Assembly: GCA_017940415.1 (NCBI GenBank)
Contig: JAGAYR010000039.1
Location: 38,593 to 102,592, forward strand
Reading direction: 5' to 3'
Origin: Lachnospiraceae bacterium
GTDB taxonomy: Bacteria; Bacillota; Clostridia; Lachnospirales; Lachnospiraceae
Length of the DNA stretch: 64,000 bases
Shown here: positions 27,010 through 35,976 of the stretch, piece by piece
How positions within the stretch are numbered: the stretch's first letter is position 1
Layout: the number at the start of each line of letters is the position of its first letter
The notes under the pieces: generated by a model
Database searches by the model: none
Told to the model about the DNA's origin: nothing
What the model saw: the letters and a program-made list of their open reading frames with translations, nothing else
Program-made: the position numbers and the translations under genes

Positions 27010-29364
27010 TTAACGGTCTACGTAGTTATAACTTGAGTTAGAAAGTGTGTAACCTGAAGTGCTTGCAAAGCTTACATACTCAACACGGCTTGCGATCTTG
27101 AAGGTTTCCTTGCCGTTGTAATAGCAGAGCTTTTCATCGGCTACATAGATGATCTTCTTGTCGGAGATGTAATTGATATCACTCCAAACGGAATCGATGG
27201 ATCCCAGCTTAACGATCTCATCACCTGCGGCATTGTAAAGAATGAACTTTCCGTTGTCGTTTGCGAAGATCATGCTTCCGGAATCAAACACTATTCCCGA
27301 GTTGTAAAGACTGATGTTCTTAACAACCTTGGTGTTGTCCTTGCCATCGTAGATATAAAGGTCTCCGGTGGAGCTGTTATAATCGACATTCTTGATGAAG
27401 TAAACCTTTCCATCCTTGTATCCGGATACAACTTCAGCTTCATCGTCAAATTTGGAATCCTGCTCAAGAGATGATCCCTTAATGTTGTAAAGGATGATCT
27501 CTGAATTCTCTCCGTCTGAGATCTGAACGGCAACGCGGGAATCAGTGGAAGATCCTCCGATGCTTCTTACGGCTCCGCTCTCTCCGAGAGACATATCGGC
27601 ATCCTTGCCTATAGCATAGAAAATATCACCATAATCATCGCCTGCCGCATAGCCGAAAAGCTTATCGTATGCATCATATGCATATGAAACCTCATCAATG
27701 CTGAGCTTCTCGATCGAATCGGAATTTGCCGCATGATAGAAAGCCATGGGAGTATCAAGTCCGATATATGCAAACTGTACATCAGTGCATTCACTTACGA
27801 TCTCTTCGCTCTGTCCGTCATGATAATAGTAAAGAGCTACATATCCGGGATCTACTTCATACTCCTTAAGAGCCTCTCTTAAATTGATTCTGCTCTGGAT
27901 GTCATTCCATACATCGATATCTTCATAGTACTTATCTCTTGCTTCCTGCATCTTATCGCTGTCATAACGATAATATACATCACCGGCAATATCATAATAA
28001 TATGCCTCATAGGTATCGCTGTTGTAGGTGTAGTAGTAATCTCTTCCGTTATAGGTATAGGTAGAGCAGTTGCTCTCCATATATGCAACGGGGTCTCCGC
28101 CAAACTTCTTGACGATTCTTGTAAGTTTGTAATCATCAAATACTTCTTCGGGATCTGCCTGAACAAATCCTGCATCGGAATCGGGATACTTAGGTTCCTC
28201 TGCCTGAGCATCGGAAGATGCATAGGGATCGTCGATAAAATCGTAAACGGTTACGGTAGAAGCAACCTTCTCGGTGTAGTAGAAACCGCCTTCGGTTACA
28301 GAACCGTAAGAACCGAGAGAATCGGTAATCTCATCAACGTTGCCTTCGAAATCGCACTTGTAAAGAGACTGAAGATAATTGTAATTGTCATCATACTCTG
28401 CCTTGGTGTAGATGACACAGTCGTCTCTTACAGAAGTAACATAGGCAACTCCGTCGTCAAGCTCGTTGGAATCGTCGCCTGATGCGGAAATATAGAAAAG
28501 AGTGTATCCGTCTTCGGAATCATAATCTCCGGTGTAGATAAACCCCTTTTCGTCATTTACTACATAGAAATCTTCAACGTCCTTGGCAATCTCTTCGGGC
28601 TCTTTTCCACCGTAAATGCAAAGCTTATCCTTAGCGGTGGTATAAACAAGCTTTCCGTCTGAAAGAACACTGAAGCTGTAGATATCTACATTGTCATCGA
28701 TGACAACAATCTTGGACTCGTTCTTGGATTTATCCTTGCCGAGCTTGGATATCTGAACACTGCAAAGATCTCCGATTCTGTCACTGTCTACATCGTCAAA
28801 GAAATAGATGGTCTTATGATCTTCACTCCAGGTGATGAAGTTATAGGGATAACTAATTTCCTCATCAACATCAAGATCACATACTTCATAGATCTTGGGC
28901 TCTTTATTTGCAGCGTCTACGATAACGCAAAGAGTTCCTTTGCTTACATATGCAACTGCGGTTGATGAACCGCCCTTGCTTCCGAGTCCGCTGATAAGCT
29001 TAGCCACAAGTACCACAAGAAGGATAAGAGCAACAGCTGCTCCTCCGATGATAAGAGGAAGGGCTGACTTTTTCTTCTTGGGTTCTGCTGCCTGAGGCTG
29101 GGGCTGTGCCTGAGCCTGGGGCTGCGCCTGTACTTCAGGTGCGGCAGCGCTTTCTTCTTTCTTCTCTTCTACGGGCTTTTCTTCTGCCTTGGGAGCTTCT
29201 TCCGCCTTAGGTGCTTCTTCGGTCTTGGGAGCTTCCTCGGCCTTGGGTGCTTCCTTGGTCTCTTCGGGCTTTACTTCCGCTGCAGGTTCATCCTGCTTGG
29301 TTCCGCAAGCCTGGCAGAATACAGCACCGTCCATGAGCTCGTTTCCGCAATTCTTACACTTCAT
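27010..29364 (-). CDS. Zinc-ribbon single-span protein with a large propeller-like outer domain
   Basis: A 784-residue protein. Residues 3-20 form a zinc ribbon (two CxxC pairs, MKCKNCGNEL and FCQACGTK). A Glu/Pro/Ala-rich linker follows (about 25-96) with five near-identical EEAPK units and Gln-Pro repeats. One span lies at about 102-126. The rest (about 135-784) is predicted outside the cell: repeated strands of the kind GKLVYTTAKDKLCIYGGK and NGKFILYNAAGDEIVKL, like a beta-propeller, interrupted by a Tyr/Asp-rich helical insertion (about 400-500). No enzyme motif was seen. It lies 72 bp after the ABC permease gene, with a small hairpin between. Function unknown; a surface sensor or binding protein is possible. 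Confidence 0.8.
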   Translation of the reverse strand: MKCKNCGNELMDGAVFCQACGTKQDEPAAEVKPEETKEAPKAEEAPKTEEAPKAEEAPKAEEKPVEEKKEESAAAPEVQAQPQAQAQPQPQAAEPKKKKSALPLIIGGAAVALILLVVLVAKLISGLGSKGGSSTAVAYVSKGTLCVIVDAANKEPKIYEVCDLDVDEEISYPYNFITWSEDHKTIYFFDDVDSDRIGDLCSVQISKLGKDKSKNESKIVVIDDNVDIYSFSVLSDGKLVYTTAKDKLCIYGGKEPEEIAKDVEDFYVVNDEKGFIYTGDYDSEDGYTLFYISASGDDSNELDDGVAYVTSVRDDCVIYTKAEYDDNYNYLQSLYKCDFEGNVDEITDSLGSYGSVTEGGFYYTEKVASTVTVYDFIDDPYASSDAQAEEPKYPDSDAGFVQADPEEVFDDYKLTRIVKKFGGDPVAYMESNCSTYTYNGRDYYYTYNSDTYEAYYYDIAGDVYYRYDSDKMQEARDKYYEDIDVWNDIQSRINLREALKEYEVDPGYVALYYYHDGQSEEIVSECTDVQFAYIGLDTPMAFYHAANSDSIEKLSIDEVSYAYDAYDKLFGYAAGDDYGDIFYAIGKDADMSLGESGAVRSIGGSSTDSRVAVQISDGENSEIILYNIKGSSLEQDSKFDDEAEVVSGYKDGKVYFIKNVDYNSSTGDLYIYDGKDNTKVVKNISLYNSGIVFDSGSMIFANDNGKFILYNAAGDEIVKLGSIDSVWSDINYISDKKIIYVADEKLCYYNGKETFKIASRVEYVSFASTSGYTLSNSSYNYVDR

Positions 29365-29404
29365 TTGTTTTCTCCTTTTCTTTCGGGACTATAAAACATA
29401 TGTA

Positions 29405-29427
29405 TTTTCCACTTTTAATGTGGAAAA
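29405..29427. repeat. Short inverted repeat in the operon
   Basis: TTTTCCAC (29405-29412) and GTGGAAAA (29420-29427) form an 8-bp stem with a 7-nt loop in the 72-bp gap between the permease gene and the zinc-ribbon gene. It may be a weak terminator, a processing site or an operator. Confidence 0.45.
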
Positions 29428-29435
29428 GTCAATGT

Positions 29436-30485
29436 TTAGAGCAAATAGAGGTATAAAGACGGGGGTAACACCGAAGTTACATATCTGATCACAGGGAAAT
29501 ATCCGGCTATGTCAAAAAACACGGGACAGATGGCAAAACACACGAACAAAAGTACCGATACAGCGGGAAGATATTTCTCGTTTCTCTTGAAAAAGCTGAC
29601 AAATACCCCGCTCCATACACAGCTGAAAACCACAAAAAGGGCATAAACAGCAATCTCGCGTATCAAAGGCACCTCACGAGGGTACAGGATTCGTATCATA
29701 ACAAGTCCGCAAACCGCAGGTATCATTATGGAAGAAAGTTCATATAGGAAGAGACTTACCGCCTTTTCTCTCCTGCCCAGGGCCTTGAAAAAACGTCCCG
29801 CTTTTCCGAAATAGGAACTTGCACTGTAAAGGCTTAATATGAATATCAAAACCGCTGCGGTTCCTCTTATGGGATCCGAACTGTCCCTCAGGAAATCCGT
29901 CGAAGCATCCGGCGCGGTTTCCGCTATCTCATATTCCAGCCCGAAAACCTCATCGCTTCCAACGTAATAATTATATCTTTCTTCTATATAATCCCTTACA
30001 AGAAGGGGATCTTCGAAGAGCGAGGCTTCCGCCGCCTCAATGATATCCGCATTCATAACACGGTAAAGTGCGGCAAATACGCTCTCCCTTACCGCGGGAC
30101 CCTTGGCCGAGAAAGTGGAGGTGACCATAACGATCATATGCTTCGTGTCGCCCTCGGCAATTTTCTCTTCCATATTTTCAGGGAAAATAAAACCGCAGGC
30201 GGCCTGTCCTTTTCTCACAAGTGTTCTAAGGCTCTCCTCATTTTCAGCTTCCTTATAGATGTAAGCCCCCCCATGCTCGGATGCCGTATTAAGCAGTTCA
30301 AAAACCTTCTCACCGTATTCACCTGCTTCGTTAAGGATCAGCACCTCCGAAGGCTCTGAAAGCGGGATCACCGATTCGGATACCAGATAAAGGGAAAACG
30401 CGATCAACACGATCCACACATAAGTGAAAGGACTCTTCAATCTTGATTTAAGGAAAAGAAGAAATCTGCTCAGGTATACAGACAT
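29436..30485 (-). CDS. ABC-2 type permease
   Basis: A 349-residue membrane protein with the ABC-2 layout: one N-terminal span (about 21-41), a large outer loop (about 42-205), then five spans (about 208-349). It would form the channel of an exporter with the paired permease and the ATPase at 33354. The start overlaps the preceding permease gene by 16 bp, with GGAGGGG directly before the ATG. This long outer loop occurs in permeases such as YhgE/Pip-like and antibiotic or cell-wall polymer exporters; the substrate cannot be read. Confidence 0.85.
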   Translation of the reverse strand: MSVYLSRFLLFLKSRLKSPFTYVWIVLIAFSLYLVSESVIPLSEPSEVLILNEAGEYGEKVFELLNTASEHGGAYIYKEAENEESLRTLVRKGQAACGFIFPENMEEKIAEGDTKHMIVMVTSTFSAKGPAVRESVFAALYRVMNADIIEAAEASLFEDPLLVRDYIEERYNYYVGSDEVFGLEYEIAETAPDASTDFLRDSSDPIRGTAAVLIFILSLYSASSYFGKAGRFFKALGRREKAVSLFLYELSSIMIPAVCGLVMIRILYPREVPLIREIAVYALFVVFSCVWSGVFVSFFKRNEKYLPAVSVLLFVCFAICPVFFDIAGYFPVIRYVTSVLPPSLYLYLL

Positions 30486-31690
30486 GTAATCCCCTCCCCT
30501 CCGGCAAAGAACAAAGCGCCCATGATGATCTCCCTTGCAAGACCGCCGGAGAATATGTCATTCCTCCATAAAGCCGCAGGAAGATATGCCCCGAAATTTT
30601 CTATTGAATCGGGAAGAAATACGGAAGGAACAATACACCCTCCCACTATAAGCATGATCATGAAAACAATGAGAAGAATAAGCCCCGAGTCCTCCCTGCT
30701 TCCCAGTGCGGAATAGATAAAGTGCGTAAATCCGCATATGCAAAAGAGAACAGGAATAACATTACCGAAAGCCTTTAATGTATCAAGGGCTTCTTTCAAA
30801 GATTTTCCCGCAAGCACCAAAGTTTCCTTATCGGAAGAAACCATGATGCGGGACGCTGAGAATACCACCAGCATAAATACCAGATAGATCACAAACAGCT
30901 GGAGCATCATGACAAACAACCTTACAAATCCCTTTTTGACGGGACCGATACCGTTTCTCTTAAGAAGATACTCAACGGATCTGGTTCTTTTCGAATACAG
31001 ATATCCGAAGCCGGTACATGTTACGAGCAGTATCAAAAGACATGCCGAGACAACCGCATAGGATATGAGATCATCCACATCCAGCGAAGTTTCCAGTTCT
31101 TCATCGAAAAACTTGATTCGGTTCAGCAATGTATCAAAAGAAAGATTTGTAAGATAGTTCTCCATGTCAGTCTTACTCACGTACATTCCGTACGTATAAT
31201 AAGCATCGGAAACGGCATAGATTCCGCCTTCAACCGTATCCACCAGAGAAACCGAAGCTTCCAGAAGATCACCGAAACTCTTAAGGCCGTCCGTCATTTC
31301 CTCAGGTATCAGGATAAGTGCGGGCGGATTTACTCCGTTGTTAACACCCTCATAGAAATTCTCGGGCAGAATTATGGCAGCTCCGTATTTTCCGTTATAT
31401 ACACCTTCTCTGGCATCCTCTTCATCCGCCAGTTCGAATTCACAGACAACCTTAATGGAATCCATTCCCTTGAGGAGTCTTATGGCAAGCTTGGCCATGT
31501 TACCTTCACCGGGAGTCGAAACCGCGATCTTAACCGGCTCGGAAATACCAAGGCTCTGCAGCAGCGTATATAACGCTGCCGCAGAGCCCAGTGTAATAAC
31601 AGATATGATAATAAGCGTAACCATACCGCTCATCAAAGCATGAGCGGCTCTTTTAAGCTCTATTCTTATGTATTGTAAAGAATAGTTCAT
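30470..31690 (-). CDS. ABC-2 type permease
   Basis: A 406-residue permease with the same layout as its neighbour: one span (about 17-43), an outer domain (about 45-205) and about five or six spans (about 210-400). Features include a conserved-looking cytoplasmic segment after span two (YSKRTRSVEYLLKRNGIGPVKKGF), the coupling-helix region that meets the ATPase. It lies 24 bp after the 549-residue gene and overlaps the next permease gene. The two permeases are diverged from each other and probably form a heterodimer. Confidence 0.85.
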   Translation of the reverse strand: MNYSLQYIRIELKRAAHALMSGMVTLIIISVITLGSAAALYTLLQSLGISEPVKIAVSTPGEGNMAKLAIRLLKGMDSIKVVCEFELADEEDAREGVYNGKYGAAIILPENFYEGVNNGVNPPALILIPEEMTDGLKSFGDLLEASVSLVDTVEGGIYAVSDAYYTYGMYVSKTDMENYLTNLSFDTLLNRIKFFDEELETSLDVDDLISYAVVSACLLILLVTCTGFGYLYSKRTRSVEYLLKRNGIGPVKKGFVRLFVMMLQLFVIYLVFMLVVFSASRIMVSSDKETLVLAGKSLKEALDTLKAFGNVIPVLFCICGFTHFIYSALGSREDSGLILLIVFMIMLIVGGCIVPSVFLPDSIENFGAYLPAALWRNDIFSGGLAREIIMGALFFAGGEGITCLYT

Positions 31691-31714
31691 CCCAAAGAGT
31701 GGCTCTTACGCCAA

Positions 31715-33364
31715 TCAGAACAGTGAACTTAAGTAGTAATCAAGATCCAACTCTTCCATGAGTTCCATAAGATCATCATTATCCTGAAGTTCATCAATAA
31801 TATCCTCGGCAAGATCCTGGAATTCATCCTCATCGGCATTTCCGAGATCAAACGTATCTCCCTTAGGCTTAACGATCTCAGCCTTGGTAGAGAAGGTTAT
31901 GGTGTACTTGTCGAAATCAACTTCGTATCCATAAGATGAAAGGCTCTCGAAATCCATGGTGTAAGAATTCTTATCGAAGGTAATGGTAGCTTCGCAAGCA
32001 TAAACCTCACTGCCATACTCTTCCATGGTCATCTCGAACTCACCGGTCTTTCTGTTGTAGGAATACTCGAATGAGAAGTTCTCATCCTCGGTTTCAATGG
32101 TGGTAGTCTGAACATCACCCTTGGTCTTACCGGAAATGGTAAGAAGGGTCTCTTCATCTCCGTCATCATTGAAGATAACTTCTACATTCTGGGCAAGATA
32201 GTCACCACCCTGAAGCTGGATCTCATAATACTGATCTTCACCCGAATCGGTGAGACGGATAGCAGCGGTGATCTTTCCCTTGGTGAAGATGGAAATGGTA
32301 GCCTCTTCATCTCCGTCAAGCTCATCAAGAAGATCTTCGAATGCTTCCTCAATATCAAGATCTTCGCCGGAAAGGTCCTCGAAGGTCTCTACAAGATCGG
32401 AATTGGCCTCTACAAAATCCTCAACAATCTTCTGATATCCGCTGATCCACTCAGCTACAAGTTCCTCTGAAAGAACAGCCTGATACTCTTTGCACTCAAC
32501 CTTGTCTCCGTTAACGGTGAAGGTCTCCTTATTTCCGGTCTTCTTGAAATCAAGGCTTGCAACACACTCGGTGAAGTAAGCGACTGACTTGTCATAGAAC
32601 TTCTCGATGGAACCTGAGTTATCATTAAGGAATGCGATCATAGCGTTAAGATCGGATACCTCAAGATCTGCCTCGTCAAGAAGGTCTGCGATTGCTCCGT
32701 TGTTCTTGTCGGTGGAGTAATCGTACATGAAGAGATAATCACCGAGAAAAGGGCATGAAGCAAGAATCTGCTTCTCATCAATGTAAGCAGTTGCATCAAT
32801 GGTAAATCCATCATAAGTAACTGTGGAGTAAACGGATCTGGTGTGTGAGGATGCCTCACTTGCAAAACTGGTGGTAACCTCAATATCATCCATTTCCATC
32901 TCGACAGTAACGGTCATATCGCCAAAAGGCTTGTAACCGAGATTCTTGGATGCATCACTGAGGAATTCACCGTCGTAAGCATTGGTAATAGTGTTAAGAA
33001 GAGAAACCTTCGCTCCGAGTCCTCTGGTAGCAAAGAAAACGATAACTCCGATAACGGCAACGATCGCAACTACGATACCGATAACCGCACCGATGGGTAA
33101 TCCCTTCTTAATATTATTGGTGTCAGTGGGAACCTGCTGGAACTGAGGTGCCTGCTGGAACTGGGGTGCCTGCTGGAACTGAGCGTTCTGAGCTGCCTGA
33201 GCCTGAGCTGCTGCAGCCTGTGCTGCTTCGTTATTTGCCTGAGCAGCGTCTGCCTGTACCTGTGCAGCACCTTCCTGTGCTTGATTAACGACGTTTTCGG
33301 CGGTAGCCTGAACCTCGTCACCGGGATCCATGATCTTTTCGCCTGTGTTAGGATCAAAATGCAT
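31715..33364 (-). CDS. Single-span surface protein with low-complexity cytoplasmic head
   Basis: A 549-residue protein of unknown function. A short FDPNTGEKI motif at the N terminus is followed by an Ala/Gln-rich stretch (about 17-85) with QFQQAP repeats, one span at about 90-113 and a large acidic outer domain (about 114-549) rich in beta strands with Asp/Glu-rich helical insertions (about 295-330). The FDPNTG start recurs in Lachnospiraceae membrane proteins, as I recall, sometimes beside zinc ribbons. The start codon lies inside the last codons of the ABC ATPase gene (11-bp overlap) with AGGAGG upstream, so it is tightly coupled to the exporter. Confidence 0.8.
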   Translation of the reverse strand: MHFDPNTGEKIMDPGDEVQATAENVVNQAQEGAAQVQADAAQANNEAAQAAAAQAQAAQNAQFQQAPQFQQAPQFQQVPTDTNNIKKGLPIGAVIGIVVAIVAVIGVIVFFATRGLGAKVSLLNTITNAYDGEFLSDASKNLGYKPFGDMTVTVEMEMDDIEVTTSFASEASSHTRSVYSTVTYDGFTIDATAYIDEKQILASCPFLGDYLFMYDYSTDKNNGAIADLLDEADLEVSDLNAMIAFLNDNSGSIEKFYDKSVAYFTECVASLDFKKTGNKETFTVNGDKVECKEYQAVLSEELVAEWISGYQKIVEDFVEANSDLVETFEDLSGEDLDIEEAFEDLLDELDGDEEATISIFTKGKITAAIRLTDSGEDQYYEIQLQGGDYLAQNVEVIFNDDGDEETLLTISGKTKGDVQTTTIETEDENFSFEYSYNRKTGEFEMTMEEYGSEVYACEATITFDKNSYTMDFESLSSYGYEVDFDKYTITFSTKAEIVKPKGDTFDLGNADEDEFQDLAEDIIDELQDNDDLMELMEELDLDYYLSSLF

Positions 33365-33992
33365 ATTTCTTTTCCTCCTCGTATTCTTTTATGGTGCCGT
33401 CTTCAATAAGAAGACACCTCGTCGAATCCGACATTTCGTCGGAATCGTGAGTAACGGTGATAATGGTGCCGTTCATCTCTCTGTACTGCTTCATCCACTT
33501 TCTGACTTCAAGTCTGTAGTAGATGTCGAGTGCGGCAGTAGGTTCATCCATAAGCATTACCGGAGGCATGTGTACACATGCACAGGCAATGGCCACTCTT
33601 CTCTTCATGCCGCCGGAAAGTTTATACACCGGATCCTTAAGCATATCCTTCAGATGAAACATCTTAACGACTTCATCATCGGGGCGGACCCTCTTTCCGG
33701 ACCAAAGCGATATGTTGTCAGCAACCGACAATTCCTCGATCAGCGGATTCTCCTGAGGCAGATAACCTACAGTATGAGAAAAACTGCGTCCGGTACGTAT
33801 ACCCTGTCCGAAATAAGAAACAGATCCGGAATCGGCTTTTATCAGACCGGCCATTATCTGCATGAGAGTACTCTTGCCACAACCGTTTCTGCCGACAAGT
33901 GCGATCTGCTCTCCGGGCTGAGCCGAAAACCCTACTCCGTCCAGAATGAGCTTTCTACCGTATGATTTGCGGATATCTCTGACTTCAACCAT
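33354..33992 (-). CDS. ABC transporter ATP-binding protein
   Basis: A 212-residue ATPase for the two ABC-2 permeases downstream. Walker A is GRNGCGKSTL (about 33-42), the signature is LSGGMKRRVA (about 126-135), Walker B is VMLMDEPTAALD and the switch is VTHDSDE. The start at 33992 is chosen for two reasons: the promoter -10 lies at 34016-34021, which leaves no room for the earlier in-frame ATG at 34010, and a GGTGG site precedes it. First gene of a five-gene operon that also includes three unrecognised membrane proteins. Confidence 0.9.
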   Translation of the reverse strand: MVEVRDIRKSYGRKLILDGVGFSAQPGEQIALVGRNGCGKSTLMQIMAGLIKADSGSVSYFGQGIRTGRSFSHTVGYLPQENPLIEELSVADNISLWSGKRVRPDDEVVKMFHLKDMLKDPVYKLSGGMKRRVAIACACVHMPPVMLMDEPTAALDIYYRLEVRKWMKQYREMNGTIITVTHDSDEMSDSTRCLLIEDGTIKEYEEEKKYAF

Positions 33993-34015
33993 ATCACCAC
34001 CCATATACATTCAAA

Positions 34016-34044
34016 ATTATATTTGCTTTAGGGGCTTATTGCAA
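34016..34044 (-). promoter_or_regulatory. Promoter of the ABC/surface-protein operon
   Basis: On the minus strand TTGCAA (34039-34044), a 17-bp spacer and a perfect TATAAT (34016-34021). The start of transcription near 34009 leaves a leader of about 17 nt before the chosen start codon. Confidence 0.7.
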
Positions 34045-34123
34045 TAATATTCTCTCCTATATATAATTGAAGGAGTATACTCAGATGTATACAAGTTTCG
34101 TGTTTTCAATACGGAATACGTTT

Positions 34124-34163
34124 TTTTGACAGATTGGTAATTGGTATACATAATCTGTCAAAA
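34124..34163 (+). promoter_or_regulatory. Strong promoter overlapped by a perfect inverted repeat
   Basis: TTGACA (34126-34131), a 17-bp spacer and CATAAT (34149-34154) form a near-consensus promoter for the zinc-ribbon/phosphoesterase operon. TTTTGACAGATT (34124-34135) and AATCTGTCAAAA (34152-34163) are perfect 12-bp inverted copies that cover both the -35 and -10 elements. This is the geometry of a repressor operator pair. Confidence 0.75.
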
Positions 34164-34197
34164 TGAAGTTTCACAGGATAAAAGGGAGATGTAAATT

Positions 34198-35976
34198 ATG
34201 AAATGTCCTAATTGTCAGACAGAACTTACCGGTCAGGAGAAATTCTGCATCAAGTGCGGAACCAAGATCCCCGAGAATAACGATACCAAGGCAACAAGCG
34301 AAGTAAAAGAAGCCGATGCCAAAAAAGAGGAAAAAGCGCCCGAAACACAGGAAAAGAAAACCGCTTCTCCTCAACCCGTTATCGTAACTCCTAAGCCTAT
34401 GAATGAGGAAAAGCCCGAAGAGAAGAAAGAAAAGGCAAAATCCGAAGAGGCTAAACCCGAAGCAGCCAAGTCCGAAGCTGCCAAGTCCGAAGAGGTTAAA
34501 AACGAAACGGTTAAGGTAGAAAACCCGAAGATTGAGCCCGTAAAGCCCGAGAATGTTAAACCCGAGCCCGACATCAAAAACCCCGAGTCAATGATAGTCA
34601 AGACTCCCGTTTCCGCTCCTCCTGTTTTCTGCGTTAAATGCGGAGCAAAGATGCAGCCCGGAGCAAAATTCTGTACCAAGTGCGGAACACCCGTAGATAA
34701 TACAAGCAAGCCAGCAAGCGCTTCTTCAGCAGCTGCCGCTACTGCTGCCGAGCCCGCTAAGGCTCCTCAGGCAGCTCCCGCACAGATCGCACCCGCACCC
34801 GAAGAAAAGCCCAAGAAGAGTTCAAAGGGACTCATTCTGCTCATCATACTTGCAATCTGTGCAATTATAGTCGCAATACTTCTTGCTCTCAAAGCATCGG
34901 GAGTATTTGCGGGACTTTCGGGCGGAAGCTCACAAAACACCGAAGAAGATGCTAATCCGGAAGATGAATCCGTTGCTGATGAAGACGGTGAAGGCGAAGA
35001 AGAAGGGGAACCCGAAGAAGATCCCGAGCTGGATGAAGCAAGACGCCAGGAGATCAGCGACATAATGGATGCAATCGATGCCGCTGTTGAAGAAGGCGAC
35101 AAGTCAGAGCTGATCACCGAAGATTACGGTATCGCTCTTGACGGATATATCACTCTCGCAGGAAAATACGGCCTTGCCGATGATGTTTCCAAAGAGGCAT
35201 CCGAAGTATTTGAAAAATATGCCAAGCAGGTCAGAGCTTCAATCGCTCTCCTTGACGGTCAGAAAGTAAGTTCCGGACTCTATATCCAGTCCAGAATGTA
35301 TTACGATGAGATCCTCGGATATGCCGATGCGATGACAAATGCAGGCATTAAATTCGATGACTGCGGTATCGCGGCTGAAGCCGATACTCTCATCGATACT
35401 TACAGAGACAAATATATCTTCGCAATCAACGAGATAACAGCACGTGAGAACTGGTCAAGAGACGAGGCATGGGAGATTATGGAAGATGCCGCTTCCATCA
35501 CCGATGACGCCGGACACAGAATTCTCTTTAATGAAGACGATCCCGACGATCCCATGAGACTTCGTCTTATCTATGCTCTCGCATGGAAGACCAGAAAAGA
35601 TATCGAGACCGGAATCGCAAGCGGCGAGATGACCTATGAGGATGCTCTCGACAGAATCGACTCCGTTCTCCGCGATACCGACTACAATCTCATGCTTCTC
35701 CACGACGGAATCTACTATTGTGACAAGGCAAAGATTGATTCCGCTCCTTATATGGTAGCTTTCAATAATGAGATTGAAAAAATGCAGGAATTCGATGGCG
35801 TCATAGTCATCCTCGATCCCAAGAAGGCCGACGAAACCCATATCGAGATGAACCATTTCTGGATCTTCAACGATATCAGCGACGGTGCTAACCCTGCTTA
35901 TCAGGTAAGCTACACCAACGGAACGTCAGCTCAGACAAGAGCATGGATCAGAGAGAACATCAGGGTTAACAGATAA
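34198..35976 (+). CDS. Double zinc-ribbon single-span membrane protein
   Basis: A 592-residue protein of unknown function. A zinc ribbon at residues 3-20 (C3, C6, C17, C20) is followed by a Lys/Glu/Pro/Ala-rich linker with AAKSE repeats, a second zinc ribbon at 145-162 (FCVKCG, FCTKCG), an Ala/Pro linker and a span at about 210-232. Outside the cell lies an acidic stretch (about 245-280) and a mostly helical domain (about 280-592). GGGAG precedes the ATG by 9 bp. The stop codon overlaps the start of the phosphoesterase gene by one base. It shares its head-linker-span layout with the zinc-ribbon propeller protein of the divergent operon. Confidence 0.82.
   Translation: MKCPNCQTELTGQEKFCIKCGTKIPENNDTKATSEVKEADAKKEEKAPETQEKKTASPQPVIVTPKPMNEEKPEEKKEKAKSEEAKPEAAKSEAAKSEEVKNETVKVENPKIEPVKPENVKPEPDIKNPESMIVKTPVSAPPVFCVKCGAKMQPGAKFCTKCGTPVDNTSKPASASSAAAATAAEPAKAPQAAPAQIAPAPEEKPKKSSKGLILLIILAICAIIVAILLALKASGVFAGLSGGSSQNTEEDANPEDESVADEDGEGEEEGEPEEDPELDEARRQEISDIMDAIDAAVEEGDKSELITEDYGIALDGYITLAGKYGLADDVSKEASEVFEKYAKQVRASIALLDGQKVSSGLYIQSRMYYDEILGYADAMTNAGIKFDDCGIAAEADTLIDTYRDKYIFAINEITARENWSRDEAWEIMEDAASITDDAGHRILFNEDDPDDPMRLRLIYALAWKTRKDIETGIASGEMTYEDALDRIDSVLRDTDYNLMLLHDGIYYCDKAKIDSAPYMVAFNNEIEKMQEFDGVIVILDPKKADETHIEMNHFWIFNDISDGANPAYQVSYTNGTSAQTRAWIRENIRVNR

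Noticed and set aside
34085-34129. A 14-codon frame (ATG with AAGGAG upstream)
   Set aside because: It ends inside the -35 of the following promoter and has no promoter of its own that I can see, so a leader peptide is unlikely.
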